In this document: in pieces, positions 34,135 to 41,304 of the stretch
How the letters are laid out: each line of letters opens with the position of its first letter
Numbering within the stretch: the first letter of the stretch is position 1
Source of the DNA: Elusimicrobiota bacterium
GTDB lineage: Bacteria > Elusimicrobiota > Elusimicrobia > UBA1565
Direction of reading: 5' to 3'
Length of the DNA stretch: 64,000 bases
Assembly (NCBI GenBank): GCA_016196755.1
Contig: JACPXC010000001.1
Span: forward strand, 62,001 to 126,000
The notes under the pieces: model-generated
What the model saw: only the letters and a program-made list of their open reading frames with translations
What the model was told of the DNA's origin: nothing
The model's database searches: none
Position numbers and translations under genes: made by a program

Positions 34135-35142
34135 CTAGGGGCGGGCTTCGTGGAGGCCGTCGGGCTGGTAGAGGATGATGCGGCTGCCGTCGTCCTCGAA
34201 GCGGAAGGGGATGCGCATGAGGTGCTTGAAGCGCTCCTTGATCTTCACGTGGGCCTCGGGCTTGGCGAAGAGCAGCATGAAGCCGCCGCCGCCGGCCCCG
34301 AGCAGTTTCCCGCCCAAAGCGCCCGCCGCCTTGGCCGCGTCGTAGATCTCGTCGATGGCCGGCGAGGAGATCTTCGAGCTCAGCGTGCGCTTGATGCGCC
34401 AGCTCTCGTCGAGCAGGGTCCCGAAGCTGGCCAAGTCCCCGCCGCCGGTCAGGATCGCGGTGGCCTCCCGCACCATGGCCTGCATGCGCTCGAGCTCGGA
34501 GCGGGTGTCGCCCATGCGCTCGAGCTGCTCCTTGACGATCACCGAGGCGATGCGCGAGAAGCCCGTGAAGTACAGCAGGAGGTGGCCGTGCAGGTCGTCG
34601 AGCCGGCCCTGGCTGACGGCGATCGGGACGACCTCTATCTTGCCGCTGGGCTGGAAGTCGATGCGGTTGAAGCCCCCGAAAGCCGCGCTGACCTGGTCTT
34701 GGCAGCCGACGTTCTCTCTTAGGACGTCCTGCTCGATGGTTATGGCCTCGCGCGCGAGCGCCATCTTCTCGGGCATCTGGTGCTTGAGGGTCCGCATGGC
34801 GTGCAGCAGCCCCACGACAAATGACGAGCTCGAGCCCAGGCCGGTGCGCGCGGGCAGGTCGCCGTCGTGGTGGATCTCGACGCCCTCCTCGATGGCGAGG
34901 TGCTTGAGGATCGCCCGCACCGCCGGATGCTCGATCTCCGCATTGGAGGCCACGGTCTCGACCTTCGAGTAGAGGATGCGGCTCTTGTGGCCGAAGAAGG
35001 GGGGGAGGTAGCGGCAGGTGATGTAGCAGTACTTGTTGATCGTGGTCGCCAGGACCGTGCCGCCGCGCTCGCGGTACCAGGAGGGATAGTCGGTGCCTCC
35101 GCCGAAGAAAGACATGCGGAACGGCGTCCGGGAGATGATCAT
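34135..35142 (-). CDS. GHMP-family sugar kinase, D-glycero-D-manno-heptose 7-phosphate kinase-like
   Basis: A 335-residue kinase of the GHMP superfamily. The N-terminal RTPFRMSFFGGGTDYPSWY is characteristic of the HddA-like branch, which phosphorylates heptose 7-phosphate at C1 on the way to GDP-heptose. The ATP-binding motif GLGSSSSF (101-108) and the C-terminal GGKLLGAGGGGFMLLF motif are intact, so it should be active. It is cytoplasmic. It is divergent from a radical SAM/epimerase operon, which suggests a shared glycan pathway. HddA partners (GmhA, GmhB, HddC) are not in the window, so substrate assignment within the branch is inference. Confidence 0.85.
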   Translation of the reverse strand: MIISRTPFRMSFFGGGTDYPSWYRERGGTVLATTINKYCYITCRYLPPFFGHKSRILYSKVETVASNAEIEHPAVRAILKHLAIEEGVEIHHDGDLPARTGLGSSSSFVVGLLHAMRTLKHQMPEKMALAREAITIEQDVLRENVGCQDQVSAAFGGFNRIDFQPSGKIEVVPIAVSQGRLDDLHGHLLLYFTGFSRIASVIVKEQLERMGDTRSELERMQAMVREATAILTGGGDLASFGTLLDESWRIKRTLSSKISSPAIDEIYDAAKAAGALGGKLLGAGGGGFMLLFAKPEAHVKIKERFKHLMRIPFRFEDDGSRIILYQPDGLHEARP

Positions 35143-35152
35143 GAGCGTGCGT

Positions 35153-35158
35153 AGTATA
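35153..35158 (-). promoter_or_regulatory. -10 element of the GHMP kinase gene
   Basis: TATACT on the minus strand, ending 11 bases before the ATG; no consensus -35. The leader would be about 4 nt. Confidence 0.45.
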
Positions 35159-35194
35159 TATTAACGCCCGGTGGCGCGGCCCTGGGCGGAGTGT

Positions 35195-35200
35195 TATACT
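35195..35200 (+). promoter_or_regulatory. -10 element of the radical SAM operon
   Basis: TATACT, 19 bases upstream of the ATG at 35219. The short leader is GGCTCCCCCCCT, with no purine-rich ribosome-binding site. The -35 position holds TGGCGC rather than TTGACA. Confidence 0.45.
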
Positions 35201-35218
35201 TGAGACGGCTCCCCCCCT

Positions 35219-36265
35219 ATGAATAATGTCAGTTTCGGCCTTAATTTATTGAAGGCCCGCCTCACCGGCAAGCGCGTGCCCTTCCAGCTCAACATGCACA
35301 TCACCGACGTGTGCAACCTGCGCTGCAAGTACTGCTACATCGACTTCGACCACGCCGTGCCGGACATGAGCCTCGAGACGATGAAGGACGTCATCTCCCA
35401 GGCCCGGGCCTGCGGCACGGAGCGCATCAGCCTGGAGGGGGGCGAGCCGCTGGTGCGCCGCGACATCGGCGAGCTCGTCGACCACATCGCCTCGGTCGGC
35501 ATCGACTGCAACATCAACACCAACGGCTATTACCTCCCGCGCAAGATAGGCGAGCTCAAGCGCGTAGGGACCATCTCGGTGAGCATGGACGGCCCGCGCG
35601 ACGTCCATGACGCCCTGCGCGGGCCGGGCAGCTACGACAAGGCCATCGCCGCCATCGAGGCCGCGCGCGGCGCGGGGATCAAGGTCCACGTCCTGAGCGT
35701 CCTGACCAAGGCCAACCGCCCCCATGTCCGCTTCATGGTCGACCTGGCCAAGACCATGGGTTTCATGTGGATCCCGACCTCGCTGTTCTTCATGGCCGGG
35801 GTCAAGATCGACCGCGAGGCGGCGGGCGCCTTCAAGATCGAGGACGAGGATTATAAGGCCCTGATGCGGGAGCTGATCCAGCTCAAGGCCGAGGGCGCCC
35901 CGATCGCCTGGTCGAACCGGACTCTCAAGTACGTCCGGGACTGGCCCACGACCTATTTCCAGAGCAATTTCTTCAATATGACCGAAGAGTACGTGATGAA
36001 GGAGTTCAAGCCGCTCCAGTGCCAGGCGTCGCGCCACTTCTGCGTGATGCAGACCAACGGCGACCTCTATTCCTGCGACCCCCTGCTCGGCTACGGGAAG
36101 GCGCAGAACGCCGTGGAGCTCGGCTTTAAGGAGGCCTTCGAGCGGACGAGCCAGAACGGCTGCATCGCCTGCAACTCGCTGGTCTGCAGCGAGTACCACT
36201 CCCTCTTCACCATGAACGTCCCGGTCATCATGAACCTGCTCACGCAGTACGCTAAGCGCGGCTGA
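35219..36265 (+). CDS. Radical SAM protein with SPASM-like C-terminus
   Basis: A 348-residue radical SAM enzyme. CNLRCKYC (C32, C36, C39) binds the SAM-cleaving 4Fe-4S cluster; GGEP and the SVSMDG strand motif follow in order. The C-terminal part has further Cys (CQASRHFC, YSCDP, NGCIACNSLVC) in a SPASM/twitch-like pattern, suggesting auxiliary iron-sulfur clusters. The substrate is unknown: relatives act on peptides, sugars or lipids. It heads an operon with an epimerase (TGATG overlap), a second radical SAM protein and a membrane protein. Together with the divergent heptose-type kinase this suggests glycan or glycolipid modification, which is inference. Confidence 0.88.
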   Translation: MNNVSFGLNLLKARLTGKRVPFQLNMHITDVCNLRCKYCYIDFDHAVPDMSLETMKDVISQARACGTERISLEGGEPLVRRDIGELVDHIASVGIDCNINTNGYYLPRKIGELKRVGTISVSMDGPRDVHDALRGPGSYDKAIAAIEAARGAGIKVHVLSVLTKANRPHVRFMVDLAKTMGFMWIPTSLFFMAGVKIDREAAGAFKIEDEDYKALMRELIQLKAEGAPIAWSNRTLKYVRDWPTTYFQSNFFNMTEEYVMKEFKPLQCQASRHFCVMQTNGDLYSCDPLLGYGKAQNAVELGFKEAFERTSQNGCIACNSLVCSEYHSLFTMNVPVIMNLLTQYAKRG

Positions 36266-37218
36266 TGGCGCCCCGGGTCTTCGTCACCGGCGCCACGGGC
36301 TTCCTCGGCCGCAACCTCGTGCGCCTCCTCGACGCCGAGGGGATCGAGACGGTGGCTTTCCATCGCCCCGGCTCGGACCTGGAGGTCCTGCGCGGCCTGC
36401 GCCACCGCGCCGTGGCCGGCGAGCTGACCAGCGCCGAGGACCTTCGCCGGGGCCTTTCTGGCTGCGAGGCCGCTTTCCACTTGGCCGCCTGCACCTCCCT
36501 GCTCAAGCGCGACCGCCGGCGGCGCGCCGAGGTCAACGTGGCGGGCGTGCGGGCGCTCCTCGAAGCCTTGGCGGGGCTCAAGGTCCGGCTGGTGCATTGC
36601 AGCACCGTGGGGACCGTCGGATTCTCTGGCCGGCCGGACGTCCTCGACGAATCCAGCCCGTTCGACGCCGGAGGCATCGATTACTTCCTCTCGAAGCGCC
36701 GCGGCGAGGAGCTGGTCTTGGAAGCGGCCCGTCGGGGGCTCGACGCCGTCGTCGTCAACCCCGGGACCCTCATCGGGGCCCGAGGCATGCGCGGGGTGCA
36801 AAAGACCGCTTTCAAGAAGGCCGCCGCGGGCGGGGTCCTGGCGTACCCGCCGGGCGGCAGCTGCTTTACCCCCGTGGAGGACGCCGCCCGGGGGCTCGTG
36901 GCGGCCTGGCGCAAGGGACGCTCGGGCGAGCGCTACATCCTGGGCGGGGCGAACCTGGGCTTCCGGGAATATTTCTCAAAAGTGGCCGCTCTGGGCGGGG
37001 CGCGTGGGCCGCTCCTGCCGCTGCCGGGCGCTCTCCTGCCGACGGCGGGCTGCCTTGTCGAGTCCATGGGCGGCAGCATCGGACGCGACACAGGCAGGTT
37101 GGCCGCGGGCTTCGGCTACTACTCATCCCGAAAGGCCGAGCGTGAGCTCGAATACGCGCTGACACCGATCGACGAGGCCCTGCGCGGGATCTACGAGGCG
37201 TTGGGGGCGGGGGAATAA
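36265..37218 (+). CDS. NAD-dependent epimerase/dehydratase (extended SDR)
   Basis: A 317-residue extended short-chain dehydrogenase. The Rossmann motif GATGFLG (9-15) is at the N-terminus, followed by HLAACTS; the catalytic Tyr140-x3-Lys144 (YFLSK) and VNPGTLIG complete the family pattern. It resembles HpnA-type and dihydroflavonol-reductase-like SDRs, so nucleotide-sugar epimerisation or reduction of a bound intermediate is possible. The ATG overlaps the upstream radical SAM stop by one base, and the next gene begins one base after its stop, indicating tight translational coupling of the pathway. Confidence 0.87.
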   Translation: MAPRVFVTGATGFLGRNLVRLLDAEGIETVAFHRPGSDLEVLRGLRHRAVAGELTSAEDLRRGLSGCEAAFHLAACTSLLKRDRRRRAEVNVAGVRALLEALAGLKVRLVHCSTVGTVGFSGRPDVLDESSPFDAGGIDYFLSKRRGEELVLEAARRGLDAVVVNPGTLIGARGMRGVQKTAFKKAAAGGVLAYPPGGSCFTPVEDAARGLVAAWRKGRSGERYILGGANLGFREYFSKVAALGGARGPLLPLPGALLPTAGCLVESMGGSIGRDTGRLAAGFGYYSSRKAERELEYALTPIDEALRGIYEALGAGE

Positions 37219-37219
37219 C

Positions 37220-38296
37220 ATGGGCGCGGTCGACTTCGGCGCGAAGCTCCTGAGGCTCTACGCGGGGGCCGATTACGGCCAGCTCGGCCTGCGGGAGTCC
37301 GACCACAACGCGATGTACGCGGGCAAGCGCCTGCCCCTGGCGGTGACCATCTCGGCCACCCACCGCTGCAACCTGGTCTGCTCCCACTGCCAGTCCGAGA
37401 ACTCCGACACCAAGGAGGACATCTCCACCGAGCGCTTCCTCAAGCTCATCGAGGAGATCGCGGAGGCCGGCGCCACGCGGGTGGGCTTTACCGGCGGCGA
37501 GCCGCTGATGCGCAAGGACATGGGCCGGATCCTTGAGCGCTGCCGTCAGCGCGGTCTCATCGTCTCGGTGGTGTCCAACGGCTGGCTGGTCAAGCGCAAC
37601 ATCGACTGGCTGCGCGGCATCAACCTCCTGTTCCTGAGCCTCGACGGCGGCCGCGAGGTGCATGACAAGATCCGCGGGCCGGGGAACTTCGAGAAGTTCG
37701 TCGAGGCGGTCTCGGCCGCGCAGGGGGCCGGCATCCCCGTGGCGGCGCTCTCCACGCTCAGCTCGATGAACGCGGCCTGCGTCCCGGAGATGGCCGACAT
37801 CATCGTCAAGCACAAGCTGCACTGGATGGTGGGCATGATCCAGTCCGGCTTCACGAAGCGCTCGGACCAGGACGCGAGCAAGCGCCAGATGGAGGAGATG
37901 GTGCGGACCGTGGCCGCTTCGCCAAACCTCCGGACCTCGAAGCGCTATCTCGACTTCGTGCTGGGCGAGGGCGAGATGAAGCGCTGCTTTGCGGGCATCG
38001 GCTACTGCATCATCGCCCCCAACGGCAACATGTACCCCTGCTTCCCGGCCGAGTTCGACCACGCGGGCTACGCCGGCGTGGCCATGCTCGACGGCGCGGA
38101 CAAGCAGGCCGCCGACGGCTATCGCGGGATCAGCATCCTCGAGAAGCCCTTCCAGCAGGCTTTCGACGAGCTGCCGCTCTACCGGCGGACCTGCTCGACC
38201 TGCGCGCTGGCCTGCCACGTGGAGGCGAACTACCTCTACGAGTTCACGCCGGACAACATCCGCCAGAGCCTGAAGCTGATGCGCCCGGCCGCCTGA
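37220..38296 (+). CDS. Radical SAM protein, second in operon
   Basis: A 358-residue radical SAM enzyme, a distant relative of the first one in the operon. CNLVCSHC (C50, C54, C57) binds the cluster; GGEP and LSLDGG follow. The C-terminal Cys pattern (CFAGIGYC, YPCFP, CSTCALAC) again looks SPASM-like. Two such proteins around an SDR in one operon suggest successive radical and redox steps on one substrate. The N-terminal FGAKLLRLYAGADYG segment before the core may be a membrane-associating helix, parallel to FGLNLLKARLTG in the first protein. Confidence 0.87.
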   Translation: MGAVDFGAKLLRLYAGADYGQLGLRESDHNAMYAGKRLPLAVTISATHRCNLVCSHCQSENSDTKEDISTERFLKLIEEIAEAGATRVGFTGGEPLMRKDMGRILERCRQRGLIVSVVSNGWLVKRNIDWLRGINLLFLSLDGGREVHDKIRGPGNFEKFVEAVSAAQGAGIPVAALSTLSSMNAACVPEMADIIVKHKLHWMVGMIQSGFTKRSDQDASKRQMEEMVRTVAASPNLRTSKRYLDFVLGEGEMKRCFAGIGYCIIAPNGNMYPCFPAEFDHAGYAGVAMLDGADKQAADGYRGISILEKPFQQAFDELPLYRRTCSTCALACHVEANYLYEFTPDNIRQSLKLMRPAA

Positions 38297-38301
38297 CGCC
38301 C

Positions 38302-40152
38302 ATGGCGGCGGCGCCCGGGGGTCGGCTGCGCTGGTCGCTCTGGGCCGCCGGCTGCCTCGCCCTCTTCGTCCTCGGCCAGGGTTTTTTCCAAGACCGCAGT
38401 CCGGATCTCCAGCTCCTCGAGCACGCGCTGGGGCGCTCGGTCCCGGGCGACATCTACGCGGAGTCGGCGGGCTGCGGCCCGTATCTCCTGAGCACCAAGG
38501 CCGTGGCCGCGGCGCTGGGAGCCCTGGGCCTGGCCGACCTCTGGCTTTGGGCCGTGGCCGTCCTCCGGCTGGTCTTCTTCCTCGTCGGGCAGGTCGCGCT
38601 CCGGCGCCTCCTGCGGCGGCTTTGCGGCGACGACGAGGCGGCCGTCATCGGCACCTTGCTCTTCGCCGCGGGCGCCAGCCTCGTCCCGCTCGGCACGGCG
38701 GCGATCCTCAACGGGCGCCTCAACCATCTGCTCGCCGTCCCCGCCGTGCTCTGGTCGCTGGAGTCTTTCCTGGCGGGGGCGCGGACGCGGGCCTACGTCA
38801 TCGCCGGGGCGGCGGTGCTCCTCAACGCCAACCCCGCGATATATCTGCTCGCCCTCATCGTGGTCGAGGACGCCGCTCTGGCTCTGGCCGCCGGCGGGGG
38901 CAGGGAGCTGCGGGCCGCCCTCCTGCGCGCCGCGGGCATGGCCGCTTACTGTGCCGGCCTCATGAGCTGGTTCCGCTCGGCAGGCTCCGATGACCCCGGG
39001 CCTCTGGCTTTCCTGGCCAGCGTGCGCTACCAGAGTCCCCAGATAAGCCTGCTCGAGGGAGCCAACCGCGGGGACGTCGTGTTCGCGCTGGCCGGGGCCG
39101 CCTGGCTGGCGGCATTCGGAGGATTCGGCCGACTCCGCCACGGCGCCAGCCTGGCGAGGATGACGGGAGTCGTCCTGCTCGGCTGCGTCGTCAGCTCGAT
39201 CTTCGAGGCCTTCCCCGGCGAGGTCCGCTCCAGCGGACTCTGGGCGATAGCCGTCCGCGTGGATTGGCTCAAGAGTCTGTGGTACCTCAACCTGTTCGGC
39301 TTGGCGGCCGCCGCGCGCTGGCTTTGGACGTGGTGCGAGGAAGACCGTCCGTTCGTCGTCGCGGCCGCCTCGGGGGCCGGGCTGTTTCTCTCCTCTTCCT
39401 ATGACGTCCTCACACGCATGGGCGCGGCGCTTCTGACCGCCTTCGGCTCCCGTCTGCCCGCGGCGCTGCCTTGGGCCGCCCTCGGCGGCGCCGCGGCTTT
39501 CAGCGCGGTCTGGTCGGCCGCTCCCGAGCGCTTCGCCGCCCTAGCGCGGGCCGTCCTTCCTATCAGAGGAGGGCTTTTCGCCTCGTTGATGTTCACCCCG
39601 GCTTGCGCGGCCGCGGCCGCGGCGGCGGCGGCCGCCGGCTGGGCGGGCTCCCGGCCCTGGGGCAAGGCCTGGCGGCCCGAGCTGCTGGGTCTGGTGGCCG
39701 CGGCCTGCGCGCTGGCGCTGCGCGCCGGCGGCTGGGGGCCGCGGCCGCCCGCCCCGGAGTGGACGGCGGCCCTGGCTTACGCCCGGAGCACGCCGGAGGG
39801 CAGCCGGTGGTTCATCCCGCTCTCCATGGACCAGTCGGTCTTCACGGCGGAGGCGCGGCGTCCGGTCTACGCCGCCGCCACGTTCTACGACGTCATCCAC
39901 GCCTGCACGGGGCTGAGCGGAGTCCACGCCCGGCGCCTGACCGGCATGGGCGTGGACTTCGCGCGCTCGGGGAGCTACGAGGAGACCCTGGCGGAGCGCG
40001 ACCGCGCCGACCGCCAGCTTGACGCGCCGCGCCTGCTGCGGTCGGTCGACGACGTCTCCTCGGCTTTCGCTCTCCGGCCCGCCGGCGCCCCGCTGGCGGG
40101 GCTCGACGAGAGCTACCGCAACGCGGCCTTCGTCATCTACCGCGTGAAGTAG
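38302..40152 (+). CDS. Polytopic membrane protein, paralogue of the one at 5430-7289
   Basis: A 616-residue integral membrane protein with about 12 hydrophobic helices, beginning with a signal-anchor-like helix (WAAGCLALFVLGQGFF). NANPAIYLL matches HANPAIYLW in the protein at 5430-7289, and both end in a soluble domain of 110-130 residues starting with a PEGS/EPDA-type segment. The arrangement is GT-C-like (many helices, acidic residues in an early loop, soluble tail), but I cannot identify a catalytic DxD with confidence. It closes the radical SAM operon (6 bp after the previous stop), so it may transfer or flip the product of those enzymes. Confidence 0.75.
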   Translation: MAAAPGGRLRWSLWAAGCLALFVLGQGFFQDRSPDLQLLEHALGRSVPGDIYAESAGCGPYLLSTKAVAAALGALGLADLWLWAVAVLRLVFFLVGQVALRRLLRRLCGDDEAAVIGTLLFAAGASLVPLGTAAILNGRLNHLLAVPAVLWSLESFLAGARTRAYVIAGAAVLLNANPAIYLLALIVVEDAALALAAGGGRELRAALLRAAGMAAYCAGLMSWFRSAGSDDPGPLAFLASVRYQSPQISLLEGANRGDVVFALAGAAWLAAFGGFGRLRHGASLARMTGVVLLGCVVSSIFEAFPGEVRSSGLWAIAVRVDWLKSLWYLNLFGLAAAARWLWTWCEEDRPFVVAAASGAGLFLSSSYDVLTRMGAALLTAFGSRLPAALPWAALGGAAAFSAVWSAAPERFAALARAVLPIRGGLFASLMFTPACAAAAAAAAAAGWAGSRPWGKAWRPELLGLVAAACALALRAGGWGPRPPAPEWTAALAYARSTPEGSRWFIPLSMDQSVFTAEARRPVYAAATFYDVIHACTGLSGVHARRLTGMGVDFARSGSYEETLAERDRADRQLDAPRLLRSVDDVSSAFALRPAGAPLAGLDESYRNAAFVIYRVK

Positions 40153-40179
40153 TCCAAGGTCCCGCGGGGGCCTAGGTCC

Positions 40180-40252
40180 TAATTCGCCCCCTCTCTTACC
40201 TAATGGTCTCATAGAGGCTCGGCGCGGTCGGGAGTATGATGGACCTGTCATG
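40180..40252 (+). promoter_or_regulatory. Orphan promoter-like sequence upstream of the transposase element
   Basis: The ATGGTCTCATAGAGGCTCGG block with TATGAT (40235-40240) resembles the conserved promoter blocks of the genes at 41305 and 44348. The ATG at 40250 would open a reading frame of only about 11 codons. It may be the decapitated promoter and start of a third gene of that kind, displaced by the transposase element. Confidence 0.35.
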
Positions 40253-40254
40253 CT

Positions 40255-40269
40255 CTTAAGCCTGGCACC
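40255..40269 (+). repeat. CTTAAGYCTGGCACC motif, copy 1 (left side of the transposase)
   Basis: CTTAAGCCTGGCACC lies just upstream of the transposase promoter and recurs as CTTAAGTCTGGCACC at 44231-44245. Sequences of this kind commonly accompany REP-associated tyrosine transposases, so it may be an element end or recognition hairpin arm. Confidence 0.45.
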
Positions 40270-40283
40270 ACTTCTGGTACAAT
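40256..40283 (+). promoter_or_regulatory. Putative promoter of the transposase gene
   Basis: TTAAGC (40256-40261), 16 bp, TACAAT (40278-40283). The ATG at 40294 is 11 bases after the -10, again leaving almost no leader. Confidence 0.4.
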
Positions 40284-40293
40284 GAGGCCTAAC

Positions 40294-41193
40294 ATGGGAC
40301 GCCCGACCCGAATCCAATTCCCCGGAGCCTGCTATCACGTCGTGCTCCAAGGCAACAACAACCGGGACATCTTCCTCAACACCCAGGACCGGCGGGCCTT
40401 CATCACCCTCCTCAAGGCCTACAAGGACCGCTACGACCTCAAGGTCTACGCCTACTGCCTCATGAACTCCTACGTGCACCTCCTCATCGAGACCGGTCAG
40501 GCCAACCTCTCGAAGGTCATGCAGGGCTTCAACACGGCCTACACCAAGCACTTCAACTCCGAGCACGGCTCGGTGGGCCACGTCTTCCAGGGGCGCTACA
40601 AGGCCCTCCTGGTCGACAAGCAGAACTTCCTCATGGAAGTGACGCGCTACATCCACCTGGCCCCCGTGCGCGAGGGCCTCAAGGAGCGCGCCTGGCGCTA
40701 CCAGTGGTCCTCCTGTCCCGCCTACGTCGAGGCCGAGGTCAAGGACCAGCTGGTGGACTCGGCCCCGGTCCTCAAGACCATCGCCGCCAACCGCCTCAAG
40801 CAGTCGGTGCGCTACCTCCAGTACATCAAGGAGCGAGTCAAGGACGCCGACGGCGAGCTGCCCACGGTGAAGGGCTTCTGCGTGGGCACGCCGGCCTTCG
40901 CCGCCGAGGCCCAGCGCCTGGCAGGCCTCGAGGGCCAGGGCGACGGGCCCGCCCTGCTGAGCTCGGCGGCCATCCTGGCCGAGGTCGTCGCCAAGCACGG
41001 CGTCGACCAGGAGACCCTGCTGGGCCGCAGCCAGTGGCGGGACATCTCCGCGGTGCGCAAGGAAGCGATCTACCGGATGTGGAAGGAGGCGCGCATGGGC
41101 GTCACCGCCATCAGCCGCCTCTTCAGCCGCACCCCGTCGGCGGTCAGCCAGCTCATCCGGGCCATGGAAACCAGCCGGGTCTCGCGCAATTAA
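40294..41193 (+). CDS. REP-associated tyrosine transposase (RAYT, Y1_Tnp family) with a variant HUH motif
   Basis: A 299-residue Y1 transposase. GACYHVVLQGNNNRDIF, GHVFQGRYKALL and RYIHLAPVREGL are hallmark segments, and a C-terminal helix-turn-helix region (IYRMWKEARMGVTAISRLF) matches the usual accessory domain. The candidate nucleophile is Tyr83 (TAYTKHFN). The metal-binding HUH motif reads YVH (60-62, LMNSYVHLL) where relatives have NHVHLL, a His-to-Tyr change reachable by one C-to-T transition. It may therefore be catalytically impaired. The ATG at 40294 is preferred over 40282, which overlaps the -10. RAYTs mobilise REP palindromes and are usually single-copy, domesticated genes. Confidence 0.88.
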   Translation: MGRPTRIQFPGACYHVVLQGNNNRDIFLNTQDRRAFITLLKAYKDRYDLKVYAYCLMNSYVHLLIETGQANLSKVMQGFNTAYTKHFNSEHGSVGHVFQGRYKALLVDKQNFLMEVTRYIHLAPVREGLKERAWRYQWSSCPAYVEAEVKDQLVDSAPVLKTIAANRLKQSVRYLQYIKERVKDADGELPTVKGFCVGTPAFAAEAQRLAGLEGQGDGPALLSSAAILAEVVAKHGVDQETLLGRSQWRDISAVRKEAIYRMWKEARMGVTAISRLFSRTPSAVSQLIRAMETSRVSRN

Positions 41194-41207
41194 GGACGGT
41201 TTTCGGC

Positions 41208-41225
41208 CTGGGTCCGAGGACCCAG
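41208..41225 (+). terminator. Hairpin after the transposase gene
   Basis: CTGGGTCC-GA-GGACCCAG, a perfect stem 15 bases after the stop; no T-run follows. A possible terminator or element end. Confidence 0.45.
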
Positions 41226-41292
41226 ATCGGCCTGGGCCCACTACCCCCTTTGAGATGGTCCTAAGGCTCATTACCCTCCGGCGCGTCCCGGC

Positions 41293-41298
41293 TACCCT
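41293..41298 (+). promoter_or_regulatory. -10 element of the leader-domain gene at 41305
   Basis: TACCCT; the GTG start at 41305 is 7 bases downstream (leaderless). About 70 bp upstream of the GTG, including CTAAGGCTCAT, are similar to the region before the gene at 44348. There is no TTGACA-like -35. Confidence 0.5.
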
Positions 41299-41304
41299 GA
41301 TGGT

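Noticed and set aside
35172-35200. TGGC at the -35 position of several promoters suggesting a sigma54 site
   Set aside because: TGGCGC or TGGCGG recurs at about 17 bp from the -10 (3655, 35172, 61480), but the GC element expected about 5 bp downstream for sigma54 (TTGCA) is absent. In GC-rich DNA a TGGC is also common by chance.
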